Source: Avena insularis
Taxonomy: Eukaryota > Streptophyta > Magnoliopsida > Poales > Poaceae
Length of the DNA: 64,000 nt
Direction of reading: 5' to 3'
Assembly (NCBI GenBank): GCA_023614405.1
Contig: CM042691.1
Span: forward strand, 169,170,927 to 169,234,926
Both the position numbers and the translations under genes were made by a program. Shown one piece after another: positions 21,840 through 32,076 of this stretch; the stretch's first letter is position 1; the number at the start of each line of letters is the position of its first letter. The notes under the pieces were generated by a model, which made no database searches, was not told the origin of the DNA, and worked only from the letters and a program-made list of their open reading frames with translations.

Positions 21840-22225
21840 CATCCGTGGCGCACGTGGCCCCAGTGCGCCACAGGGAATAATAACAACCATGGCGCACATG
21901 CCAGAGTGCGCCATGGATGTGTCTACCCGTTTACAGAGCAGAGGGGCATGCGCTTAGGCGTAGCGCACCCCCTCCATGTGCGCCACGGTTAACAATAGCA
22001 AGCGTAGCGCACCTACCCTATGTGCGCTACGGGTATCTAGCATGCGGCCAGCAGGGCCCTGGCCCACACATATCTGTGATGCACAATGACCATGTGCGCC
22101 ACGGTTGTTCCAGTTACTAGTAGGGCACTGCCCCACAGGTGAGCCACGCCTGTTTTAGACGTGGGGCACTTCAACCATATGAGCCACGGATGTGCTGATT
22201 ACCTATAGCCATTTTCCTAGTAGTG
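21840..22225. repeat. Right terminal and subterminal repeats of CACTA-1
   Basis: Several GTGGCGCAC...GTGCGCCAC units in both orientations, ending in the inverted CACTA terminus at 22225. They pair with the left array at 14380-14600. Confidence 0.8.
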
Positions 22226-22228
22226 ACA

Positions 22229-22747
22229 ACCAAACAAGATAGTCAATAAAATTTCACAGACTGTGTTTGCCACGCTAAAATGTCTGAATGTCATGTCCAC
22301 GACATCAAGGTAAGACCCCAGGATGCGTCCTATGCGGCCTAGAAATTGCACACGAATGCGCTCTAACAGTATTAAATCTGTATGCACAATACTATGAAAA
22401 GTACCGATGGGCGCGTCATGTACCAGAAATATAAGCGATGGGATTCCGTACTCGATAAGACCTCCACGGCTTGAATTGAATTATGCCAGCAAATACCAAG
22501 TTCATGCCTGGGGACTTAAATTTGATGTAGGTTCGCGTTGTTTATTCCCAAGCGCTATTAACTGATTCCTGATCCGTCGGATACATCAGACTCGTTATAC
22601 CAAATCCCTACAGCCATTGGATAAACATACAAAGAATATTTGCTTACAACAAAAACTTAGGCTTATAGTTAAACATAGTTTTGAGACTCGACCCGAATAT
22701 ATGATTCAAATAGAGTATCAGGGGATACTGACATGGGTATGACCTAT
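22229..22747. other. Unclassified spacer between CACTA-1 and an LTR fragment
   Basis: Continues the DNA left of CACTA-1 (the ACA target duplication joins 14352 to 22229). No ORF with a recognisable product and no clear repeat. It may be the 3' untranslated part of a gypsy element preceding the LTR that starts at 22748. Confidence 0.35.
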
Positions 22748-23589
22748 TGATGAGTCCAAAATTGATGCATATTTAAGTATATAAATTATTCATATTCTCA
22801 CTCATTACGATGCTACATCTATTTACAACTATGCCTATTATGTATGAATACTAGTTCTCCTTCATTTACACATGGACTTTGCACAACTAGTATTTTTATT
22901 AGGATTTTATTACTTTTTCTTGTCTTTGACTTGTGTGTAGGTGTTGTGTTTGATTATGGATAAAGCAAGGCAAAAGGAACCAAGAAGATGCAATATGGAG
23001 GAGCTACGTGTACTAGACTTAGCCATTTGAGAGGTGGAAAAAGTGGATTTTCCATAAACTCCAAATAAAGGTCCAAGGCCATGATTTTGTATCTCTCATC
23101 CATAAGAATCCAACGAGCTAAAAAACACCAAATCCAGATTTCGTATGAAGAAATGACGGGCAAAATACAAAAGCATACAACACCAATAACGACTAGTGGT
23201 ACGGGCGGGCCTGCCCGTACCGTCCGTCCGTACCACGGGTCTGGACACACCGAAACAACTGCTTTGGACGCGTTTCTTCACAGAATCCATTCCCATTTGT
23301 TCCTAGACCTTCCTTAGGTCATAAGGAACGTATTGGGGGTTATTGGTGGCACCCCTAGGCCTATATAAAGAGGCAAGGCGACAAGGAGGGGAATCTCTCT
23401 CCACATACCTCCACGGCAGTGCCCTACTTCCTTGGGAACTCCATAGCCACCGCCTCCACAAGATCTCCACCATCACCATTTCTCAAGAGAAGAAGGGACT
23501 TGGATCTTGAAGGCTTTAATACCGATCTACATCACCACCATCATCACCAACGTCTCCAACACCGATCCCCTTCGTTTACTTGGTTGTAA
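22748..23589 (+). repeat. LTR fragment with TATA box, cut by CACTA-2
   Basis: Starts TGATGAGTCCAAAATTGATG. A TATA box CTATATAAAG at 23361 is followed by a GC-rich leader and a CCACC/CATCACC-rich stretch, the pattern of an LTR promoter and transcript start. At 23590 CACTA-2 begins. A near-perfect 24-bp palindrome lies at 23198-23221. The other end of the LTR was not found in the window, so the call rests on promoter-like layout and the TG start. Confidence 0.45.
23361..23370 (+). promoter_or_regulatory. TATA box of the LTR fragment
   Basis: CTATATAAAG followed about 30 bases later by the leader-like GGGGAATCTCTCTCC region. Good match to plant TATA boxes; use is inferred. Confidence 0.5.
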
Positions 23590-23614
23590 CACTACTAGGA
23601 AAATGGTTATAGGT

Positions 23615-23985
23615 AATCCGCACATCCGGGGCGCACATGCTAGGAGTGCCCCACGGGTAAGATAGGCGTGTCGCACTGCCCACAGGTTCCCTACGGCTAA
23701 CTATAGCAAGCGTGGCGCACATGTGGGTGGTGCACCATGGCTATGTGTGGGCCAGGGAAATGTCGGCTGCATACCACATATCTGTAGCGCACCTTGGGGA
23801 AGTACGCTATGGTTGTGGCAGGTAGCCGTGGAGCACATGGGGCTGGAGCGCTACACCTAAGTTCAGGCCACTCTGCTCTATAACTAGGCAAACACATCCA
23901 TGGCGCACCACCCCCATGTGTGCCACGATTGTGATTAACTCCTGTGGCGCATGAGCACCATGTGCGCCACGGATGTGCTGTCTAC
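23615..23985. repeat. Subterminal repeats of CACTA-2
   Basis: Repeated units with GTGGCGCACATG and CACCATGTGCGCCAC in both orientations, like those at both ends of CACTA-1. Confidence 0.75.
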
Positions 23986-24572
23986 TTTTTAGCAGCCTCT
24001 TTTGCACATGTGACTATTCACTACTACTTCACTTTCCCCTCCTTCTCCCTCCTTGGATCTAGTTGTGATACTCCTCCTTCCCACCTCAATTTGTTCACTC
24101 TTTCACCATTTGTAGCATGTAGAACTTACCTTGGATGCTACATACATAATAGAGGAAGCTCTCCTTCCGGGCACGCCATCCTCTCGGTCTCGCACCTCTC
24201 CTCCATCTTCTCGATCAGTCTCTCATCTTGGTAAGTTGTCCATGTAAGGATGTGTTCATGTGTATGGATGATATATGCTCATATGTATGGAAAGGCTGGA
24301 TCAATGCTCATGTGTGTAGATAGGATTATTCTCATGTGTGTTTGGAGCATGCATATGATATCTCTCTCGTTTGTTTGTGTCTGAATGAGTTGCCATTGTT
24401 TTGCCAAAATGTTGATTCATTTCCATTTTGGCAAGACTTTGGCATTTCACAAAGGTTCTAATTTTAGGATAGGTCATGCCAAATTTTTCTATACGACCAT
24501 TGCATGCATGTATTGATTATGTGGTTCTAATGAACTTCAAATTCTATCGTGCTATACACCGCGTAGGCAACC

Positions 24573-27500
24573 ATGATCCGCATAATGAGCAAAGGCATTG
24601 TGGCTAGATTTTTGAAGTGAGCGATGACCGACATGATATGAAATGACATGACTAAGATAAGATGTCTGTGTAGAAGATGCAAACTCAATTGATTGATCAA
24701 CCCAGATTCCGGTCATCTACAGGCGCACCTGCTCCGCCATGGTTTCATGGATGGCTACACTCGGTGGATAAGTGATGGCGAAGATGATGAGGATGTAATT
24801 TGGGTGGCGCGAAATGAGGAAGGCGGGTAACATGATGACAAAGAGTCTCCTGGAGATGGTGAAGGTGCGGAAGCAGACCATGATGATGATGATGATCTAG
24901 ATGTCGGAGCAGACGATGGAACAACGTCATGCTGGGTGCAGGACCCTTATGTTTAGGAACTGCTTCTCAAGCATACGAATAACGCCAGGGCTGCCGCTAG
25001 AGAGAAAGCCAAGCTTACACAACTTTAGAAAGACGCGGTTACTCCATTGTATGAAGGATGCAAGCCCGATGGTACCCGGTTGAATGTAACTCTCAAGGCT
25101 ATGGAGATGAAGGCAAAACACAAATGGACCGGCGCAAGCTTCGACGATATGATGGCATTCTGGCACTATTATCTCCCGCAGGGGAACACGTGTCCAACTA
25201 GTATCGAGGACGCCAAGAAAACCGTGTGTCCTCTCGAAGTACCGCACGTTAGATACCATGTCCGCATCAACGATTGCATCATTTATCAGGGCGAGGATGC
25301 GGAGAAAACCACATTCCCGGTGTGCGGCGTGAGTCGATACAAGAAAGAGAAGAAAGCTCCTCGAAAAATGGTATGGTACTTTCCTATCACTCCTTGTCTG
25401 CACCGCTATTTGATGGACCCTAAGAAAGAAAAGCTCATGCGCTGGCATGTGGAAAGAAAGAAGCCAGGAGATGACGATGACCTCGAAAAGGACGATCTGC
25501 TGATGCACCCTTCAGATACTAGCTAGTGGAAAGCATTGGACCTCGAATTCTGAGAATTCGGTGGAGATTCGAAGAACATCAGGCTAGGTGCAAGCACCGA
25601 TTGAGTCAACCAGTTCGGAAGACAGAGCAGCACGCACATCACTTGGCCCTTGTTTGTATGGATGTACAACCTCCCTCCATGGTTGTGCATGTATAAGAAG
25701 TACATACAAATAAGTATTCTAATTCAAGGGCCGAAACAACATGGTACGGACATCAATATGTATATCGGGCTGTTGAAAGAGGAGCTAGCCAAGTTATGGG
25801 AATCCAGAGCCAATACGTATGACGCTGTCGCATAAGATTATTTCACTATGAGAGACGCGTTGGTCACTACGGTGCAAGACTATCCAGGTTGAGGATAAAT
25901 CTCGGGGCAGGTTATCCAAGGATTCTCTGCATGCGTTAGGTGCATGGATAACATGACCTATCTCCCACTAGAGAAAGATCCAGCGTCTTCGAAAACCGTG
26001 TTCATGGGGCACCGGAGGTGGCTCAACAAGAATGATCCATGGAGAAAACATGGAGATCTGTTTGATGAGAAATCCGAGACCCGAGGAATCCCTGAGCGGA
26101 GGAGCAACGAAGAAGTGGATGAATCGCTGAAAAACTTGAAAAAGTGTCCTAAGCCGGGAAAGAAGCGAAAGAAGCAGCAAGGTAAACCGCTGCTGAAGGT
26201 ATGGAAAACAAGGTCTGTTTTCTGGGAGTTGCCATACTAGAAGTTTCTACGCACGCCTCATAGCCTTGACATTATGCATATCATGAAGAACGTGTGCAAG
26301 AGTATGGTCGCCACCCTAATCAACATGCCAGATAGGACGAAAGATGGTCTGAAAGCAAGGATCGACCTAATATTCATGGCATCCGGAAGGATCTTCATGG
26401 AGAACGCACTACTCTTGATGATCAGGAAGATGCCGATGATCATGAGTCGGAGGCGACAGAAGGTCATCGGAAGGGTAAAAAGGTCAAGTAGAACGAATAT
26501 TACTGCCCCCCTTCTTGCTTCACTCTAAGCCAGGATGAGATCAAATAGTTTTTCAAGTGCCTTCTAAGAGTCAAATTTCCTTACGGCTATGCGGGCAAGA
26601 TAAGCAAACACCTAGACGAGGCAAAGTAGAGGTTCAGTGGCATGAAGTTTCACGACTATGACGTGCTAATGATGCATATACTTCCGGTTGCACTAAGAGG
26701 GATAATGGACGAGCACGTCCGTGAAACGTTGTTTGGGCTATGCAAGTTTTTCAATGTCCTCTCTTGAAAGTCGATTGGCGTGAATCAGCTCGGGAGGCTA
26801 CAGGAGGAGATCGTGGTGATACTATGTGAGCTCGAGATCTTCTTCCCGCTTGCATCCTTCGACATTATGGTCCATCTACTGGTCCATGTTGTGGAGGATA
26901 TCGTCCAACTCGGGCCGATGTTCCTCTGCAGCATGATGGTGTTCGAAAGGATGAACTTACACATCAAAGGATACGTTCTCAACAGGTCCCGTCCAGATGG
27001 AAGCATAGAAAAGGGATTTCTGGACGAAGATTGCATCTCTTTATGCATGAATTATCTAGACATCGAGAACCGTATAGGTCTTCCCGTCAACAGGCACCTT
27101 GGCAAGCTCGACGGATCTGGTCATCGAGAGGGTCGTCGCATATTGCATGCAGACTTCGATGGTCGACGCGCAGACTTTGAACGAGCAAACCTCGTTGCGC
27201 TACAACATCTAGAACTGGTCAATCCTTGGGTACATAAGCACAAAAGGTTAATCGAGAAGAAGTACAGTGACCAGGGCATATAGAGGTCGCAGGGAGAAAT
27301 AATCAAAGAGCACAACTCAAATTTCACGCTTTGGTTTAGGCAGACCCTCCTAGATAATCCCCGACAAACGCATTCTGCGGAGGAAAACATCATTTTCACC
27401 TTGTCGCAGGGACCCATGCAAAACCTGGTGACCTATCAGGCGTATGATATCAACGGTTACACATTCTACACGGAGGAAAAGGACAACAAGTGTGACTATC

Positions 27501-28035
27501 AGAACTCAGGCGTAACATCGGAATTCTACACCGATGACAACATGAAGGAAAGATTCTATGGAAGGATTGAGGAGATCTGGGAGCTTGACTACTGTGGAGA
27601 AAAGGTGTCGATGTTCCATGTTAGATGGGCCAATAACGTCGAATGAGAAGACCGATATTTCACAACCATGGTTATACCCAAATCAGCTAAATCAAAGGCC
27701 ACTGGTGCGAATGTGGCCGCGAAAAATGAACCGTGGGTACTGGCTATCAAAGTGGACCAGTCTTTTTTATTACCGATCCGAAAAAGCCTTGTCGTGTTGT
27801 CGTGAGGAGAGGAAAAAGAAACATCATCAGAATGGATGGACTCGCCAACTAGCAAGACTTCGACAAGTATGGTGATCCAAAGATAGAAGATGACGATGAC
27901 TATAATGAAGTAACATACATCACAAGAATAAAAAAGACAAACCTACCCAAAAATGTAGCCCATTCGAGGGAAGAGATATTAAAGTGTCGGGGATAAATTA
28001 TTTAATTGCGATAAAGAAGGGAAAAAGATTGTAAA
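24573..28035 (+). pseudogene. TNP2-like CACTA transposase of CACTA-2, broken
   Basis: Same gene as in CACTA-1, from MIRIMSKGIVARF at 24573. N domain with stops (LLRHGFMDGYTRWISDGED), then an acidic tract and a longer open piece from 25047 (MEMKAKHKWTGASFDDMM, CGVSRYKKEKKAPRK, RYLMDPKKEKLMRW, so the Arg codon that is TGA in CACTA-1 is intact). Then WPLFVWMYNLPPWLC (25650), TVFMGHRRWLNKNDPW (25944), DUF4218-like GMNQLGRLQEEIVVIL and HLLVHVVEDIVQLG (26780-27283), DUF4216-like YQAYDINGYTFYTEE (27401-27646). At least five stops and frameshifts. No second ORF follows: after KKGKKIVK at about 28030 the match ends. Confidence 0.87.
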
Positions 28036-28218
28036 ACGCTAGCTCAAAAAATATTGTAAAAACGCGTGCTCAAAAAAGATTTTAATATTCATGGACACAT
28101 TATTATTTAATTTATTTCTACTTTGAATCATATTTGTATCACTCTTATGATATATATTACCAGTTTTGTGCATTTTTGGAATATTTAAAAGTATTTTTAA
28201 AATAAAAACATAAAAGGT

Positions 28219-28246
28219 GGGCACCAGGGTTCAAACCTGGGTGCTC
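28219..28246. other. Short hairpin with a GGTTCAAACC core
   Basis: GGGCACCAGG pairs with CCTGG-G-TGCTC over 10 base pairs with one bulge, around GTTCAAA. The core resembles a tRNA B box or T arm, but no other tRNA part surrounds it. It may be a terminator-like or repeat-derived hairpin near the end of CACTA-2. Confidence 0.45.
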
Positions 28247-28355
28247 ACAGGTTCAGAATACAACAAAGGGCGGAACCAGTGGGATTGGGCAGTGCTTATG
28301 TTAGCTAGTGGGGTGGCCACTTTCTTATACAGTTTCTAGAGGAGATAGTCGTAGT

Positions 28356-28425
28356 GCACTAGGCAAGAGTGCGCTACGGCTATCTATAGCGCACAAGGCC
28401 AGAGTGCGCTATGCCTATCTGTGAC
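28356..28425. repeat. CACTA subterminal-like repeats
   Basis: Two or three copies of AGAGTGCGCTA and TAGCGCACAAGGCC, spaced like the subterminal units of the two CACTA elements. They may belong to the lost right end of CACTA-2 or the left end of the element whose second ORF lies at 49.8 kb. Confidence 0.5.
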
Positions 28426-28574
28426 TTATCCACACGTGCACGGGCACGTCCCTATCATCCCCATCCTCAGACGCGCTCCATCTCGAGCCTGAGATCCCCT
28501 CCGTCGCTCGATCCGCCGCCTGCCGCCTTGCCAGCCTGCAGCCCCGCCAGACGCCGCCGCTCGAGGAGGAGTCT

Positions 28575-28708
28575 ATGGAGGAGGACCCCGTGCCGCTCGA
28601 TCTGAGGAGGAGGCCCTCCGCAGATCGATCCGAGGAGGAGGAGGACCGCGTGCATCCGAGGAGGAGGATGCCGTGGAGGAGCCCGCCTTCGTCGTCCTCG
28701 TATCAGAG
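28575..28708 (+). CDS. Candidate first exon, unknown product
   Basis: An ATG at 28575 opens MEEDPVPLDLRRRPSADRS and continues, Glu/Arg-rich, to YQR at 28708, where TCAGAG is followed by GTGAGT, a strong plant splice donor. GC content is far above the flanks and the upstream leader is C-rich, as in grass 5' exons. No downstream exon could be assigned, so the product is unknown. It could be a leftover of a captured gene. A second frame over the same DNA is also open and lacks a splice context. Confidence 0.35.
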
Positions 28709-29073
28709 GTGAGTGTCGCCCCTCCCCTATCTCCCTCTCCCCTTCTCTCTGTAGAGCAATGCTAGGGTTCGTTTCAGAGCAATGCTAGGGTTCATCTCAG
28801 AGAAGAGCAATGCTAGGGTTCCATTTGGCCGTGGAGGATCTAGGGTTCAGCTAGGGTCCAATAGCAGTGCTCAGATTAGAGTATCACTCAAAGAATTTTC
28901 CAATATCAGTTCTTAGATTAGAGTACCAAGAAATTTTGTTAACACTGAATTTTTATTGATATACTACCACTCGGAGATTCATTACACTTGTCAAAATAAG
29001 ATTAGAGTATCAAGAACTCTCTGTTGCTCAAAATAAGATTCCACTGATCATCTCAAGTTCTCTGGTTGTAGCC

Positions 29074-29121
29074 ATGGCCAAATCAATGGCACTATGTGTC
29101 CTTCTACTAATAGTAGTTTAG
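29074..29121 (+). pseudogene. Signal-peptide-like stub
   Basis: MAKSMALCVLLLIVV followed by TAG. A short Lys-containing start and a Leu/Val core look like the leader of a small secreted grass protein, cut by a stop. It could be chance in AT-rich DNA, but it fits the gene-like character of the segment. Confidence 0.25.
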
Positions 29122-29890
29122 TTCTATGGAGTATCTAGCTGATTAGTAATTGGCATGAATGATCGATTAGGATTTAGGATGTGGTGCATGTGCATCGATC
29201 ACATGAAACACTTTTGTGCTACTGGCACTACTCTGTTGCGATGTAGTACTAGCTAGGAGTAGCTAGCTGGGTGTCTTGCAGTAACCTCTTGCATGTAAAG
29301 GGTGGCAGCCGCTCGGTACGTCAATGTACCTGGCTCCTCCCTAGCTAATGCATAGTGAAGTGTTGCAGTCATCTCATTTACCACCGTAAATCTACGGCTG
29401 CGAGCAGCCCCTAGTGACCAGCGAGACGAGTCGGTCACACGCATTGGATTTGACGGATCTCGATCGATCCCCCAACCCCAAAGGGAATCACCAAAAATCA
29501 TATCCCAAAGCTGTTCGAACTTCAACTTGTACTTGTGCATAGTAGCTAGTGGCCACAGAATCCAAAGGACTGCATGCCCAAAGCTCCTAAATTCAACCCC
29601 TGTATACGATATTTTATGTATTGGACAGAGTGGTGTACAGTGTTATCAGCCACAAATCAATGGTGGCTAGTCTTTGGCTGGTTCTGCCATGCCACACTGC
29701 CATAAATCAGTGTACATGATGAGTTGCTCTGAGTTCTTGTTAAACAAGAATGGATGGCGAGTACTTGTCGTAGGGTAATTTGGTGTAGCAAAATTGTTCT
29801 TGCTTGCACTGCTTGTTCAAACACACAAACAAACAGCATAGTGTAGTTTGAACACAAACACATGCATATGCTTCTATCCTGGATTTACTA

Positions 29891-30013
29891 CTCCCTCCGA
29901 CCCATATTAGTTGACTTGGATTTGTCTAGATTTGAATGTATCTAGCACTAAAACATGTATAGATACATACGAATCTACACAAATCCAAGTCAACTAATAT
30001 GGGTCGGAGGGAG
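29891..30013. mobile_element. Stowaway MITE
   Basis: 123 bp with inverted ends CTCCCTCCGACCCATATTAG, flanked by TA at 29889-29890 and 30014-30015. The arms are complementary over most of the length, the typical Stowaway (Tc1/mariner-derived) form. No coding capacity. Confidence 0.95.
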
Positions 30014-30244
30014 TATCTCTTTCAGTTGCTTTAATTCCTAAAACAAATTTCTTGGCATTTTGGATTCTCATAGAATCAATAGTGTTACAATCAGTTGGAT
30101 ACAAAAGTCAATAAAGAATGAAAATAATTGGAGAAATAATTTAGCCACTAACAGTAATACTGCCACTAACAGTATGGAGAAATAATTGGGGAATCAGTAG
30201 TGTTACAGGCAGTGTGATGTGCAATACACTAGCAGTATTGGAGT

Positions 30245-32076
30245 TGTAACAGCCCAGATTTCTACCTAGTTGGCGGTGTTACCACACTTATTAAATTATG
30301 ATCTAAACTAACTACAATTCAAAATTTCGGCAACATCTCCTTTGTTTCAAAGGACATCCACGACAGGCAAAACACAATATAATGGATAAAGACAGTAAAT
30401 ACCATATAACTAAGCAATCCACACAGTTCACATAGTGCATAATCATACCATGACACGAGTACTAACGGTGGAGCGACCAAAGGCTCACAAGAACATGTAA
30501 ACGACTCCACGAATTATGACAAAGGAATAATGGTAAACTAAGAATTATGTGTGATCGATATTCTATGATATGTAGAATGGATGTGTGGGCCAAAGTGGTG
30601 GCTATCTACTCTCTCCCATGCATGTTGCTATGTTGAGTACCTATAATCCAAATAAAAACCAAAGAAAACACAACGGTGAGTAAAAATATACTCAGCAAGC
30701 ACAAGTTCAGAACCAAATCAATGACATACAAACTCCAATACTCATTCCAAATGATATCTAGAAACACCATTAAACTTATTTTGTTTTACGATACGGCCAT
30801 TCCGGAATATTCACTATTAACTTCCTCACCGACCTCGCGGAATAGTTAAACAAGCGAATTATCACCGACCTAGCTCAAGCTCACCGGAGTAGTTACATAA
30901 TAACTTATATCACCGTCCGTCCCGGAATAGTTACTTGTAACTTATTCACCGCCCTGGCTTAAAGTGAATTTTTCGATAACAACTCAAGGCATGAACACCA
31001 AAGAGAAAACCAATATCACATGGCCAACAATTCAAGATGGCAATCATAACACAAAGGGATCGTCATGCACTTGCCTTAGAACTGTGTTTACACTGAAGAA
31101 CCACCCTCGACACCCGTACCTCCAAATCCTGTAGGTAAATAATTTTAGAGTCTGTTTTTGAATGGAGAAACTAATTTACGGCATGCAGTCTTAATATCAA
31201 ATCTATCCTGGAGTTGGACCTAGATATTTTTGAACTTATCTGCTACTTATCAGTTTCTAGCTCTAACATAGATAACATTATTTCCTTATTACCTCTCAAG
31301 TAGCAAATCTACCGTGAATCAATTTAAGCAAAAAGGAAATAGTACGAGTACTAGCTAGTTTGAATCTCTTCATTACATAGGCCGCATTTGCTATAGCAGA
31401 GCACGCACATGCTAGCCAAAATCTGAACCAGGTAGTAGATGCTCCTTCTAGTATTGGCTACTGATTGAAAGAACAATAAATCACGTACCTAGGTGTCAAA
31501 CTGGTGTGGTTGGCTGTAATATAAAAATACCAGATGCACTGAATTGACACAGATGACGGACAAGCCTAAAATCTCAAACCAACAACAACAAGTTGCTGCC
31601 GACGGAGGGAAAAACCAAGTACCTGGTAACGAGACTGTCACAGACGAGGGAGTCAAACGGAAACAGGTGACGACAACCAGGAAAATCCACGCAGGAGAAG
31701 CTACCGGCGGCGGACTATGGAGGAACCCTAGGCAACAACGGTAACGGCTGCGTCCAGGACTTGAGGAACGTTTTGGTTTAGGGTAAGGTTGGGTCTAGTT
31801 CGGGAGTTTCCTTTTTATTAATTTCTTTTTTTCCTCTACTCGGAAACGGACTCTAGGATCAGCCGAAAATATTTAATAGCAAAAAAAAATCTAACGTATC
31901 TCCAACAATTCATTTGACCTCTGATTTGAATAAATTTATATTTTTTTCGATCATCTCGTCGAGACGCTTCCGACCATGGTATTTGATTATCCATTGGACT
32001 TATGGTTCAAAAAGTCAAATTTTGGTCAACTATAAAGAGACATTAAAATTTACGTGTATAGATTTATGGTATTACA
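30245..32076 (-). repeat. 3' LTR of the gypsy element
   Basis: 1.83 kb with TGTAACAGCCCAG and GGTATTACA ends. It matches the 5' LTR at 47517-49351; a hand count over the first 95 bases gives about 6 differences. To its right, on the minus strand, GTGTGGAGAA at 32077-32086 is the likely polypurine tract. Confidence 0.92.

Larger units (their letters stand above)
14356..22225 (-). mobile_element. Complete CACTA (En/Spm) transposon, CACTA-1
   Basis: The left end is CACTACTAGAAAAAC at 14356. The right end, read inward on the minus strand, is CACTACTAGGAAAATGGC from 22225. Both are flanked by the 3-bp target duplication ACA (14353-14355 and 22226-22228), as expected for CACTA elements. Length 7870 bp. 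Minus-strand order: subterminal repeats, TNP2 transposase, a protease-like second ORF, a tandem foldback array, a small viroplasmin-like ORF, subterminal repeats. The transposase is broken, so the element would depend on an active relative. Confidence 0.93.
23590..28430 (+). mobile_element. CACTA element CACTA-2, right end not identified
   Basis: Begins CACTACTAGGAAAATGG at 23590, the same terminus as the right end of CACTA-1. Subterminal repeats follow (23615-23985), then a leader and a TNP2-like gene in plus orientation. It is related to CACTA-1 over about 4.4 kb but inverted. Past about 28035 the sequence leaves the CACTA-1 pattern: there is an AT-rich stretch, a hairpin at 28219, and subterminal-like repeats at 28356-28425. 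No clean inverted terminus or matching target duplication is seen, so the end given is provisional. Confidence 0.75.
28431..30239 (+). other. Gene-like segment, possibly captured or low-copy DNA
   Basis: Unlike the surrounding repeats: a GC-rich start (28440-28720), a good splice donor, then AT-rich intron-like DNA with three copies of GAGCAATGCTAGGGTTC (28757-28820). A short signal-peptide-like frame and a Stowaway MITE follow. It continues across the gypsy insertion into the CACTA second-ORF region. No known protein was recognised. Either a piece of host gene carried by a CACTA element, or a transcription unit of the CACTA itself. Confidence 0.45.

Noticed and set aside
28219..28246. Possible tRNA gene (GGTTCAAACC core)
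   Set aside because: Only a T-arm-like hairpin is present; no D arm, anticodon arm or acceptor pairing at the expected distances.
28349..28361. GTAGTGCACTAGG as a right terminus of CACTA-2 next to a new left terminus
   Set aside because: Only the outermost five or six bases match, the inner terminal bases differ, and the flanking three bases do not match TAA.
29253..29540. 95-codon minus-strand frame in the gene-like segment
   Set aside because: No domain or splice context recognised; kept only as part of the gene-like segment description.
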